This document shows positions 17,588 through 26,367 of a DNA stretch of 64,000 nt, in pieces; the first letter of the stretch is position 1; the number at the start of each line of letters is the position of its first letter. The DNA comes from DATAWK01 sp036267255 (GTDB lineage: Bacteria; Acidobacteriota; Terriglobia; Terriglobales; Acidobacteriaceae). The stretch lies in NCBI GenBank assembly GCA_036267255.1, contig DATAWK010000053.1, forward strand, positions 62,001-126,000, in the 5' to 3' direction. The translations under genes were made by a program, and so were the position numbers. Under the pieces are notes generated by a model. The model saw nothing but the letters and a program-made list of their open reading frames with translations. It did no database searches and was not told the origin of the DNA.

Positions 17588-19753
17588 GACACAGCGAAAT
17601 CCTACGGTAGCGGCACGATCCATGCTGGGAGACATGAGAAGCAGTTTTCCGTGCTGATTGTTTCTGTAGGCCTGGGGGAAATACCAGAGCGATCCCTGCG
17701 GTTGGTAATAACTTCCTCCGCGCAGGATGGCAGCCCGGGTGTGGTCATCCTGAAATTCTTCTGTCCATTGCCAGACATTGCCGACCAGATCCATGACGCC
17801 GAAAGGGCTTGCTCCTTTGGCATGACTCTCTACCGAGTCGGGGCCGCGGAGGGTTCGGCCTTTGTCCGGAACCGGCACGGCGGATGCGTCCCAGGCATTT
17901 CCCCAGGGGTAGGTGCGTCCGTCATTTCCCTGCGCTGCATATTGCCATTCCCATTCGTGGGGGAGCCGCTTGCCGGCCCACGCGGCGTAGGCGCGCGCAT
18001 CCTCCAGCGAGACCCAGGTTACCGGCTTGCTTCCCCATCCGGAGGGATACGTTCCGTGCGTCCAGTCGCGAAGGAAATTCAGGTTGTCTGCCGGATGGTA
18101 GTGGGAAGCGTCGAGAAACTTTTTGAACTCGGCATTGGTGACGGGATAGGTGTCGATCCAAAAAGAAGCGATATGGATTGTGTGATTGTGGAATCGGCGG
18201 GGTGAATTTTCCCACGGATATTGCACGTCCACACCGATGTCATTGTCGCCTTCAATTTCAACGCCGTTGACCCGGAAGTTGAAATCTGCCGCTGGAATTT
18301 TGATCATGTCGGCGGGCGCGGACACAGGCGGTTTGGTCGGCTGGATGGGCAGAATTGTTTGCGGTAGAAAATTCCATGCATGGCTGTAGGCGCTCAAGGG
18401 CTGGGCGGTCATGGCATGCATCTGCTGCAAAAGCTGTTGCCGCTGCGGGGTCAACGGATTTTTTGTTGCCAGGACCGCACCGTATCCGTGCGCCTCTATG
18501 TCAAAGCGCAATATGCTGTCGTTGCCAAGATGCTCCGGAACGAGTTCCACACCGTGGTAGAGATCGTAGTAGCGTGTGCCGATGTCATAAGGGACTGCGA
18601 ATTCCTGACCTGAGATGTCATATTGCGTGCGATTGACGAGGGTCCAGACTGCATCGGTCTGCAATGGAAATTTGCTGGCGAAGAGTCCGGAGCGGAGCGT
18701 GGGATAGTAGGGCTGCCAGTTTGCGCTGATCAACATTGGCGCGACCGCACGCTCGATGGTGGCGATGCGCCGCAGAGCTTCGGCGTCGCGGGGAGTGATG
18801 CCGTTCCAGATGCCCCAGACGTTCTCCCAGCTTTCGTAGCCGACGCCATTGAAGAAGGCTGCCTGCAGGTCGTCGGTTTTATCGCGGTTCCAGCGGTTGC
18901 AGACGTTCACCATGTGGCGGGGAACGAGCCATTTATCGCGGCTGACCCAGGGAGCATAGGGATACTCCCAATAGCCCCAGCTCATGGTGTTCCAGATGAG
19001 CATTTCGTCATGACCGGGCGCCACTTCCGGCTCCAATGCCAGCGGATGACCAACCGCGTCTGCGGCTTTGCTGAAGGCCAAGGGGATGCCGTCGAGTGTG
19101 TCTCCATTGATGCCGTCGGCGCCGATGGCTCGCATCATTTCGGCGGTTGCGACCCAATTGGGTTTGCCCTCGTCGCGCGTTCCCTGATCCCATAACATGA
19201 TTGGAAAAAGAACCTGGACGTGATGGCGATGGAAGTCCGCAACCATCTGCCGCACACCGTCGAGGCCGCCGGGCATGGAGCGAAGCATGTCGTACTGATT
19301 GCGATTGTCGATGCCGATGTTCGGGTAGGTGTGCCAGATCAATACAGAGTCGATTCCGCCATAGCGCTTTTCTAAATCGTTCAGGTAGCGATCGACGGTG
19401 TATTTTCGCGTGACAGGATCATAAAAATAACGATCCTGCACCATCATCTGCGGCTGGATGAAGCTGGATGCCGTCCACTGAAGCTCCGGGCGTTGATACT
19501 GCGATGGATCGAAGCCCATGCGAATGCGCCGTTCCATGCGCCAGTGCTGCATGTCGTGCATCCAGGCGGCCAGCTCTGCGGACGTGCAGGGCTGATTCGA
19601 TTGCTGTGAAATTTGCAGGCAATCCGGCGGCGCTATCTGCTCATGCTGAAAGTTGAGATTTGTGTCCTGGGCTAAGGCTGTTGCCGGGACCATGCAAATC
19701 GCCATTACAGAAGCGAGGAAGACAGCCGAGTGGAATGTGGCAAATTTCTTCAT
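17573..19753 (-). CDS. Secreted fusion: TIM-barrel-like N-terminal region plus FGE-sulfatase (SUMF1-like) domain
   Basis: A 726-residue exported protein. Residues 1-28 are a signal peptide ending AxA (TALAQD). Residues ~60-420 look like a glycoside-hydrolase TIM barrel: YGGIDSVLIWHTYPNIGID, MVADFHRHHVQVLFPIMLWDQG and ADGINGDTLDGIP. Residues ~480-726 match the formylglycine-generating-enzyme fold: FWIDTYPVTNAEFKKFL, PVTWVSLEDARAYAAWAGKRLPHEWEWQYAA, GVMDLVGNVWQWTEE and ILRGGSYYQ. The paired catalytic Cys of true FGE are absent from the GGSYYQPQGSLWYFPQAYRN segment, so this domain is probably structural or has another chemistry. The exact GH family is not recognised. The next gene upstream (19800-20531) is 46 bases away on the same strand. 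Confidence 0.75.
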   Translation of the reverse strand: MKKFATFHSAVFLASVMAICMVPATALAQDTNLNFQHEQIAPPDCLQISQQSNQPCTSAELAAWMHDMQHWRMERRIRMGFDPSQYQRPELQWTASSFIQPQMMVQDRYFYDPVTRKYTVDRYLNDLEKRYGGIDSVLIWHTYPNIGIDNRNQYDMLRSMPGGLDGVRQMVADFHRHHVQVLFPIMLWDQGTRDEGKPNWVATAEMMRAIGADGINGDTLDGIPLAFSKAADAVGHPLALEPEVAPGHDEMLIWNTMSWGYWEYPYAPWVSRDKWLVPRHMVNVCNRWNRDKTDDLQAAFFNGVGYESWENVWGIWNGITPRDAEALRRIATIERAVAPMLISANWQPYYPTLRSGLFASKFPLQTDAVWTLVNRTQYDISGQEFAVPYDIGTRYYDLYHGVELVPEHLGNDSILRFDIEAHGYGAVLATKNPLTPQRQQLLQQMHAMTAQPLSAYSHAWNFLPQTILPIQPTKPPVSAPADMIKIPAADFNFRVNGVEIEGDNDIGVDVQYPWENSPRRFHNHTIHIASFWIDTYPVTNAEFKKFLDASHYHPADNLNFLRDWTHGTYPSGWGSKPVTWVSLEDARAYAAWAGKRLPHEWEWQYAAQGNDGRTYPWGNAWDASAVPVPDKGRTLRGPDSVESHAKGASPFGVMDLVGNVWQWTEEFQDDHTRAAILRGGSYYQPQGSLWYFPQAYRNNQHGKLLLMSPSMDRAATVGFRCVMDAQ

Positions 19754-19799
19754 ATTTCGCTCCGGATCGGTCTTTGCGGAATGCCGCTTCCGAATTCAG

Positions 19800-20531
19800 T
19801 TACATGCCGTTGGCGGTCACGGCTGTTGTCAGCGACTGATTTTTTTCCGCAGTGAAAGCGCCATTGGCTCGCCAAAGCACCTGCCCGGAGCGGTTGACCA
19901 GCATGGCCACGATCTGTTTTTCATTGGGGATTTTCAACGATTGGAGAAATTGTCCTTTGCTGACGTAGAGAGTCAGCGTGCGATCTTCAAGAACAGGATC
20001 CGTATTGTTGCTGCGCAGGGCGGAGTTGAACCACCAGCGGTAGAGCAGATTCTCGCGGGCCGTCGTTGGCAATTCGTAATAGTACAGCCTGGCGTGCTGG
20101 GCTTCGAGTTGCCGTGCCGCCGGCAGCCAGGAGTCGACGTCCTGCTGTTGTTCGCGTGCGAAGGAGATGATGACCAGGTTGAGCTCGCCGCCAAAATCCC
20201 TGGGCAGATTGAAGTGGGCCTTGTTCAGGCTGGTGGCTTCGACGGCTGGGAAGGTTCCCTGATCCGGTGTCGAAGCAGAGGCCGCTGCATGCGGCGGGGC
20301 GGGATTGGTCAGAATTGGATTGGCCTGGGCTGGATTGGTCTGGGCTGGATTGGTCTGAACTGGATTAGTCAGGATCGGATTAGTCTGGACTGGATGGGGC
20401 TGGGCCGTGCCTGCTGGCGGCGATTGGGTCTGTGCAGAAGAAGAGACGCCAAGCGAGAAGTAGACAACCAGAAGAGCAAGGGCGCAGAGGAACGATGAGT
20501 TTTTCAGGCGCAGGTGCATTTTTGCAATCAT
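19800..20531 (-). CDS. Secreted thioredoxin-like protein with a pentapeptide-repeat linker
   Basis: A 243-residue protein with a signal peptide or signal anchor (SSFLCALALLVVYFSLGV). Residues 48-77 are six tandem pentapeptides of the form x-(Q/L)-(T/A)-N-P, a disordered linker. The rest, from FPAVEATSL onward, resembles a thioredoxin/ATP10-type fold: LNLVIISFAREQQQDVDSW, then NEKQIVAMLVNRSGQVLW. No CxxC motif is present, so it is not a standard oxidoreductase. It sits just upstream of the barrel/FGE-like fusion gene and may be co-transcribed with it. The family assignment is tentative; I know no defined function. Confidence 0.6.
   Translation of the reverse strand: MIAKMHLRLKNSSFLCALALLVVYFSLGVSSSAQTQSPPAGTAQPHPVQTNPILTNPVQTNPAQTNPAQANPILTNPAPPHAAASASTPDQGTFPAVEATSLNKAHFNLPRDFGGELNLVIISFAREQQQDVDSWLPAARQLEAQHARLYYYELPTTARENLLYRWWFNSALRSNNTDPVLEDRTLTLYVSKGQFLQSLKIPNEKQIVAMLVNRSGQVLWRANGAFTAEKNQSLTTAVTANGM
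20301..20390 (-). repeat. Six 15-bp tandem repeats (coding, pentapeptide linker)
   Basis: Six in-frame 15-bp units encode VQTNP, ILTNP, VQTNP, AQTNP, AQANP and ILTNP. DNA identity between units is high, so the number may vary between strains. Confidence 0.85.
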
Positions 20532-20873
20532 GGAATGATTTTTGATAGAAATCCTTTACAACTTCTCCACAGCGTATCAGCAGCGGGCACTGGTGCGATG
20601 GAAAATCGAAGTGGGATCGTTACCCGTGTGTCTCAAAAGTACACTTTGGCAGGTGCGGATCCTGCGTGCGTTTTGACAGAACTACAATAATTTTCAGGCT
20701 ATGCGTTCCCGGATGGCAATGGCAATTCCGATGACAAGGTTCAGCCCAAGGGTGTGCGCCACAGAAGAAGTTGCTGGCAGGGAATGGGCCGAATGGGAAG
20801 TTACCGGCAGGCGTGGCGACTCCAGGCGGTGCATGGATGAAACAGGCAATTCGTTTGCAGTATCATAAGAAAG
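20532..20873. other. Intergenic region upstream of mqnE
   Basis: About 340 bases between divergent genes. The right edge holds the mqnE -10-like box. I see no RNA gene, long repeat or credible small gene in the remainder. Confidence 0.5.
20861..20866 (+). promoter_or_regulatory. -10-like box close to the mqnE start
   Basis: TATCAT ends 7 bases before ATG 20874 and no Shine-Dalgarno lies between. This fits a leaderless transcript; the -35 is weak. Confidence 0.35.
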
Positions 20874-22019
20874 ATGGAGAACGCTGCTATGTTCCCGCGT
20901 CACCCGTTCCAAACAGACGATCCGAAGCTGGAGACGATTGCCGCCAAGGTGCTGGCCGGTGAGCGGCTGAGTTTTGAGGATGGCGTTGCGCTGTACCGGT
21001 CGCCGGATATTCTGGCGGTGGGCTGGCTGGCCAACTGGGTGCGTGAAAAAATGCATGGCGACATTGCCTATTTCAATGTCAACCGGCACATCAATCCAAC
21101 AAATGTCTGCGTGGCAGCCTGCCGGCTCTGCGCCTTTGGCCGCAAAAAAGACGCGCCGGGCGCGTATACGATGGCGCTGGAAGAAGCGTGGCAACATGCA
21201 GCCACCGGCTACACCGAAGCGGTGACGGAGTTCCACCTGGTTGGAGGATTGCATCCCGACCTGCCATTCGAATACTTTCTGGATTTGATTCGCGGATTGA
21301 AGGAGCGCTTTCCTAAGGTACACATCAAGGCCTTTACGATGGTGGAGGTGGCGTACCTGGCCAAGCGGGCCAAGCTGAGCAATCGCGAGACGCTGCAGAA
21401 GATGAAAGAGGCGGGTGTGGATTCGATGCCGGGCGGCGGCGCGGAGATTTTTGCCGACCGCGTGCGGCACATCATCTGCGACCACAAGATTGATGGCGGG
21501 GAGTGGCTGGAGACGGCGCGGATTGCGCATGAGATCGGCCTGCGCTCGAATGCGACGATGCTGTACGGTCATGTGGAGAACGACGAAGACCGCGTGGACC
21601 ACATGCTGAAGCTGCGCGCGCTGCAGGATGAGACCGGCGGCTTCCAGACATTTATTCCGCTGGCGTTTCATCCCGACAACACGGCACTCGATCATCTGCC
21701 GAAGACCACGGGGCTGACGGACATTCGCCAGATGGCGGTGGGTCGCCTGGTGCTGGACAACTTTGCCCACATCAAGGCGTACTGGCAGATGGTGACGCCG
21801 AAGATTGCACAGATTTCGCTGCGTTTTGGCGCGGACGACATCGACGGCACGGTGGTGGAAGAGAAAATTTACCACGATGCCGGGGCGAGCACGCCGCAGG
21901 GGCTGCGCCGAGCGGATCTGATACGGCTAATCTCCGAAGCCGGACGCGTACCCTTTGAACGCGACACGCTGTACCGCGCGGTTACGCGGACCGAAGACAC
22001 CTTTACGGTTGCGGTCTAG
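20874..22019 (+). CDS. mqnE: Aminofutalosine synthase (radical SAM)
   Basis: MqnE joins chorismate-derived 3-[(1-carboxyvinyl)oxy]benzoate to SAM and forms aminofutalosine, an early step of the futalosine route to menaquinone. The radical SAM cluster ligands are Cys79, Cys83 and Cys86 in NVCVAACRLCAFGR. Other family blocks are FHLVGGLHPDLPFEYFLD, IKAFTMVEVAYLAKRAKLS, DSMPGGGAEIF and FIPLAFHPDNT. The length of 381 residues is normal. The start at 20874 is preceded by TATCAT and has no Shine-Dalgarno; Met6 (20889) is an alternative. No other mqn gene is adjacent. The gene implies that the organism respires with menaquinone. Confidence 0.95.
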   Translation: MENAAMFPRHPFQTDDPKLETIAAKVLAGERLSFEDGVALYRSPDILAVGWLANWVREKMHGDIAYFNVNRHINPTNVCVAACRLCAFGRKKDAPGAYTMALEEAWQHAATGYTEAVTEFHLVGGLHPDLPFEYFLDLIRGLKERFPKVHIKAFTMVEVAYLAKRAKLSNRETLQKMKEAGVDSMPGGGAEIFADRVRHIICDHKIDGGEWLETARIAHEIGLRSNATMLYGHVENDEDRVDHMLKLRALQDETGGFQTFIPLAFHPDNTALDHLPKTTGLTDIRQMAVGRLVLDNFAHIKAYWQMVTPKIAQISLRFGADDIDGTVVEEKIYHDAGASTPQGLRRADLIRLISEAGRVPFERDTLYRAVTRTEDTFTVAV

Positions 22020-22089
22020 GAACGGCTCCATAAACAAATTTGCGGATTTATCTCTGAACCTGGAACCTTCTTTGAGGGTGGGTTTCCGA

Positions 22090-22167
22090 TTTTATCGATC
22101 GTATGTCAGCGCAGAAAGTGAAGAAGAATTTTATCGATCGTATGTCAGCGCAGAAAGTGAAGAAGAA
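22090..22167. repeat. Perfect 39-bp tandem duplication
   Basis: Two identical 39-bp copies lie at 22090-22128 and 22129-22167, starting TTTTATCGATCGTATGTCAG and ending in GAAGAAGAA. The copies stand directly before the ATG at 22173, so the second one supplies that gene's ribosome-binding region. Confidence 0.95.
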
Positions 22168-22172
22168 AAAAG

Positions 22173-22649
22173 ATGAGTACGCAGCCGGCACCGAGTCTTG
22201 TTCCGCCGTTCACACGCGAAGCCGCTGTCCTGAAGGTGCGTAAAGCGGAAGACGGTTGGAATTCACGCAATCCGGAGAAGGTTGCCCTGGTGTATACCGT
22301 CGATAGCTGTTGGCGAAACCGCTCAGAGTTCGTCCATGGCCGCGAGGAAATTGTGAAATTCCTGACGAGAAAGTGGCGGCGTGAGTTGGACTACCGATTG
22401 ATCAAAGAGCTATGGGCCTTCGATCGAGATCGTATCGCCGTGCGTTTTGCTTATGAATGGCACGACGATGCAGGCAACTGGTTTCGCTCCTATGGAAATG
22501 AGAACTGGGAGTTCGATGAGAATGGCCTGATGCACCACCGCTATGCCAGCATCAATGATTTACCAATGCAAGAGTCGGAGCGAAAGTTTCATTGGCCCCT
22601 GGGGCGGCGACCTGACGACCATCCGGGGCTGTCGGAATTGGGACTCTAG
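22173..22649 (+). CDS. NTF2-like protein, DUF1348 family
   Basis: A 158-residue cytoplasmic protein with the DUF1348 pattern: REAAVLKVRKAEDGWNSRNPE, VYTVDSCWRNRSEFVHGREEI, FLTRKWRRELDYRLIKELWAF, RIAVRFAYEWHDDAGNWFRSYGNENWEF and GLMHHRYASIND. The fold is that of nuclear transport factor 2 / SnoaL; members are common, single-domain and uncharacterised. The ATG lies 6 bases behind a 39-bp tandem duplication whose purine-rich end (GAAGAAGAAAAAAG) would serve as the ribosome site. The neighbours suggest no pathway. Confidence 0.88.
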   Translation: MSTQPAPSLVPPFTREAAVLKVRKAEDGWNSRNPEKVALVYTVDSCWRNRSEFVHGREEIVKFLTRKWRRELDYRLIKELWAFDRDRIAVRFAYEWHDDAGNWFRSYGNENWEFDENGLMHHRYASINDLPMQESERKFHWPLGRRPDDHPGLSELGL

Positions 22650-22719
22650 GACCTCTCCATAAATTCAACCGTGCGTGTGTGATATTCTTCCCGGCGACTC
22701 TTATTTGCCGGAGATATCC

Positions 22720-23994
22720 ATGTCCAGTACCCGCCGCGAATTTCTTTCCCGTTCCGCAATGGCAGCCGCCACCGCAGGCCTTGCCGCCAACCCGACCGCT
22801 TTTGCCAGCCCGGTAATCGACGACACCCATGCAAAATTTGGCAGCGCCAAGAAGCCGGTGATCATTACGCGCCATACAAATCTGCCGACGGTTGGAGAAG
22901 CCTACCAGATGCTGCTGGATGGCGGCGACACGCTGGACGCGGCGCTGCACATCTGCAAGGGACAGGAGGATGATCCCACCGACGACACGGTTGGCCTGGG
23001 GGGGCTGCCGAATGAAGAGGGCGTGGTGGAGCTGGATTCCTGCTGCATGCATGGGCCATCGCGGCGTGCCGGTTCGGTGGCAGCGGTGCAGAACATCAAG
23101 AACGCGTGCCTGCTGGCGAAGACGGTGATGCAGCGGACCGGGCATGTGATGCTGGCGGGTGAGGGCGCGCAACGGTTTGCCGTGGCCGAGGGCTTCCCCA
23201 AGGAAAACCTGCTGACGGATCGTTCCCGCAAGATCTGGCTGCTGTGGAAGGAGACCATGTCCAATGAGGACTGGTGGGGGCCGGGGCTGGACAGCCCGGA
23301 ATGGAAGGCTCCGGAAGGATTGTCGAGCAGCGGGGAGGTGTCCCGTCGCATTCCGCGCAACCCGCTGCCCTCCCAGATTCCGATGTTGCGCGAGCAGGCC
23401 AAGCGGCTGTATGCGATGGCGGCGGACATCGGCATTGCACCCGCGGATCGCCAGCATGCGGTGAACCGCCTGCTGTTTCCCTCCACCGGAACGATCCATG
23501 TTTCCGCTGTGAATACGAAGGGGGAAATCTCGGGTGCGACGACGACCTCCGGGCTGGAGTGGAAGATTCCGGGCCGCGTGGGCGATTCGCCGATTATCGG
23601 CGCGGGTTGCTACACGGACCAGGACGTAGGTTCTGCCGGTGCGACGGGCAGCGGGGAGGAAAACATTAAAGTTGCGGGCGCGCATAGCATTATCGACCTG
23701 ATGCGGCAGGGGATGCCGCCGAAAGAAGCGGGGCTGGAGACGCTGCGCCGGATCGCACGGAACTTTAACAACGACATGAACAAGCTGCGTTACGTGGACA
23801 TGCAATATTACATTCTGCGCCGGGATGGCGCGTATGCTGGAGTTTCGCTGTGGAGCACGGGCTATGGCAGGTCAAATCAATTCCTGGTGCATGACGGCAC
23901 ACAACGCATGGAAGACCATGCAGCCTTATTTCAGGGCAGCTATATCGAGTGGCCAGTCGTACCGGAAGTGAATGCACGATCGTTCCAGAAGTGA
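22720..23994 (+). CDS. Glycosylasparaginase (N4-(beta-N-acetylglucosaminyl)-L-asparaginase)
   Basis: An Ntn-hydrolase that cuts the GlcNAc-Asn bond of glycoproteins. The 424-residue precursor begins with a Tat-type signal (STRREFLSRSAMAAATAG), so it is exported folded. The nucleophile is the Thr of STGTIHVSAV, after which the chain self-cleaves; usual enzymes have Asp before this Thr, here Gly. Downstream blocks fit closely: GATTTSGLEWKIPGRVGDSPIIGAGCY and GATGSGEENIKV. I chose ATG 22720 because GGAG lies 6 bases upstream and the Tat signal starts there. It could recycle glycopeptides outside the cytoplasm. Confidence 0.9.
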   Translation: MSSTRREFLSRSAMAAATAGLAANPTAFASPVIDDTHAKFGSAKKPVIITRHTNLPTVGEAYQMLLDGGDTLDAALHICKGQEDDPTDDTVGLGGLPNEEGVVELDSCCMHGPSRRAGSVAAVQNIKNACLLAKTVMQRTGHVMLAGEGAQRFAVAEGFPKENLLTDRSRKIWLLWKETMSNEDWWGPGLDSPEWKAPEGLSSSGEVSRRIPRNPLPSQIPMLREQAKRLYAMAADIGIAPADRQHAVNRLLFPSTGTIHVSAVNTKGEISGATTTSGLEWKIPGRVGDSPIIGAGCYTDQDVGSAGATGSGEENIKVAGAHSIIDLMRQGMPPKEAGLETLRRIARNFNNDMNKLRYVDMQYYILRRDGAYAGVSLWSTGYGRSNQFLVHDGTQRMEDHAALFQGSYIEWPVVPEVNARSFQK

Positions 23995-24073
23995 TGGGAA
24001 ACGGGTAGCAGTTGCGCGGGGAATAACAGAGATTTGTAACCATGAACGTTTCTATTGAATTGAGGGCGATGGC

Positions 24074-26263
24074 ATGCGCGTACGTGTCTTTGCAATATGT
24101 TTTCTGCTAGGTGGATCTTTGGCAATCGCACAGCAAACAACCACGATTCACGGCGGAGGAGGCATTCTGTTGCCGGCACCGCCGCTGACACCGATGATTC
24201 CGATTGAAAACGTCTATCGAGTGAAGACGGTGAGCGCGTGCAATGCGCCGCCGTGCCCGGAAGAGAAAGTCGCCACAGAAAAAGTAACCGTGGTGGACAA
24301 CTATCAATGGCTGGAAGACGACAACAGCCCACAGGTACATCAATGGATCAAGAAGCAGATGGCTTACACCGAGCGCTATCTGTCGCAGGTGAAGGACAGG
24401 CCGGAGATTGTCCGCCAACTGACGGCGCTGGAGAGCGTGGACACGGAGAGCGTGCCGGTGGTGGAAAAAGATGTGTACTTCTTTAAGAAACGCCTGGCGG
24501 GACAGAATCAGGCGGCCATTTATATGCGGAAGGGGCTGCATGGAAACGACCAGATGCTGGTGGACGCGAGCAAACTGAGCGCGGATCAGAATACCTCGGT
24601 CTCGATCTGGGGTGTATCACGCGATGCGAAGCTGCTGGTTTACGGTGTGCGCGTGGGCGGCGCCGATGAAGAGACAATTCACGTCCGGAATGTGGACACA
24701 CTGCAGGACATGCCGGATGTTCTGCCAAGCGGGCGATACTTCGGCGTGAGCCTGGCGCCGAAGAGCAAGGGACTTTATTATTCGCTGTACACGGCACAAG
24801 GCACGCACGTTTACTATCACGGCTTCGGTACGGCTGCCTCCGCGGACGCCATGATCTTTGGCGATGCGTACAAAGGCCGCAAGCTGGGGCCGCTGGACCT
24901 TACCAGCGTGTATGTTTCCGAGAATGAACGGTACCTGGTGCTGGAGATTTCGCATGGCGTTCCGGCCACGCAGGAAGACATTCTGGTGAAGGACCTGCGC
25001 CGTCCGGGGAGCGACTGGCAGCCGGTGATCTATGGCATCCAGTCGCGCTTTAGCGGAGTGGTGGATGGCAATGCCGTGTATGCGCGCACGGATTACAAGG
25101 CACCGAATGCGCGCATCATCAAGGTGAGCATTGCCCACCCGGAGGAGCAGAACTGGGAGACGATTGTGCCGGAGGGCACGCACGTGATCGACAGCTTCAG
25201 CATCACGGGCAAACGGCTGTTTGTGACCAAGCTGGAAGACGTGAAAACACAAACGGAGATCTATGGGCTGGACGGCAGGCACATTGGCGTATTGACGTAT
25301 CCGGGGATCGGCACAGGCTCGACGGTGACCGGCAGAATCGACGGGAAGACCGGGTTCTATTCGTTTCAGTCGTTGAACCAGCCGTCAACCATTTACAGCT
25401 ATAACGTTGGCAGCAGCAAGGCGAGTGTCTTTTTCGCGGAGAAGGTTCCGTTTGACAGCGCCAGGTACGAAGTGAAGCAGATCTTTTACAGGTCGAAGGA
25501 TGGCACGCGCGTGCCGATGTTTCTTGTTGGCCGCAAAGATTTGCCGCGCGACGGCAGCGTGCCCACGCTGATGACGGCGTATGGCGGTTTTGACATCAAC
25601 ATGACGCCGTACTGGAGCGCGGGGTTTGCCTGGTGGCTGCAGCAGGGCGGATATGTCGCGGTGCCAAACCTGCGCGGCGGCGGAGAGTATGGCGAGCCGT
25701 GGCACAAGGCGGGAATGTTCGAGCATAAGCAGAATGTCTTCGACGACTTTTATGCCGCTGCCGAATATCTGATCGCCAACAAATACACTTCGCCAAAGAT
25801 GCTGGCTATCGAGGGCGCATCGAACGGCGGCCTGCTGATGGGTGCGGCGATGACGCAGCGGCCGCATCTGTTCGGCGCCATCTGGTGCGGATTTCCGCTG
25901 CTGGATATGCTGCGCTATCAGAATTTTCTGATTGGCCGGTTCTGGACAACGGAGTATGGTTCGTCGGAGAATCCGGCACAGTTTGGTTATCTGCGCGCAT
26001 ATTCGCCCTACCAGAATGTGCATGCGGGGACGAAGTATCCCGCGATCATGTTCTTTACCGGCAGCAGCGATACGCGCGTGGCTCCGCTGCATGCGCGCAA
26101 GATGACGGCGGCCATGCAGGCGGCAAGCGGCAGCGACCGGCCCATCCTGCTGCATTATGAATTGAAGTCCGGGCATAGTGCGGGCGTTTCGGTCGAGCAA
26201 CAGGTACAGGACCGTGCCGATACGCTGGCGTTTCTGTGGAATGAAACGGCAGGGACAAAATAG
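24074..26263 (+). CDS. Secreted prolyl oligopeptidase (S9A family)
   Basis: A 729-residue serine peptidase with a short signal peptide (MRVRVFAICFLLGGSLAIAQ). The N-terminal half is the seven-bladed propeller that gates substrate entry; the C-terminal half is the alpha/beta hydrolase. The catalytic triad is visible: Ser583 in EGASNGGLLMG, Asp666 in GSSDTRVAP and His701 in KSGHSAG. LMTAYGGFDINMTPYWSAG and NLRGGGEYGEPWHKAG are diagnostic of the family. It cleaves short peptides after Pro, here in the periplasm or outside. A GAGGGCG sequence before ATG 24074 could serve as a ribosome site. Confidence 0.95.
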   Translation: MRVRVFAICFLLGGSLAIAQQTTTIHGGGGILLPAPPLTPMIPIENVYRVKTVSACNAPPCPEEKVATEKVTVVDNYQWLEDDNSPQVHQWIKKQMAYTERYLSQVKDRPEIVRQLTALESVDTESVPVVEKDVYFFKKRLAGQNQAAIYMRKGLHGNDQMLVDASKLSADQNTSVSIWGVSRDAKLLVYGVRVGGADEETIHVRNVDTLQDMPDVLPSGRYFGVSLAPKSKGLYYSLYTAQGTHVYYHGFGTAASADAMIFGDAYKGRKLGPLDLTSVYVSENERYLVLEISHGVPATQEDILVKDLRRPGSDWQPVIYGIQSRFSGVVDGNAVYARTDYKAPNARIIKVSIAHPEEQNWETIVPEGTHVIDSFSITGKRLFVTKLEDVKTQTEIYGLDGRHIGVLTYPGIGTGSTVTGRIDGKTGFYSFQSLNQPSTIYSYNVGSSKASVFFAEKVPFDSARYEVKQIFYRSKDGTRVPMFLVGRKDLPRDGSVPTLMTAYGGFDINMTPYWSAGFAWWLQQGGYVAVPNLRGGGEYGEPWHKAGMFEHKQNVFDDFYAAAEYLIANKYTSPKMLAIEGASNGGLLMGAAMTQRPHLFGAIWCGFPLLDMLRYQNFLIGRFWTTEYGSSENPAQFGYLRAYSPYQNVHAGTKYPAIMFFTGSSDTRVAPLHARKMTAAMQAASGSDRPILLHYELKSGHSAGVSVEQQVQDRADTLAFLWNETAGTK

Positions 26264-26367
26264 GCGGCGAAGACTACGAAGAGACTCGCAGAAAAGTGCA
26301 GGAAGGAATCGATGGATTCTTCCCTGATTGCTTCGGGCGCTTTCTTTGTTGCAATGATTGTTTCGGT

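Noticed and set aside
20532..20873. tRNA or riboswitch upstream of mqnE
   Set aside because: No tRNA cloverleaf bases or known riboswitch core could be found.
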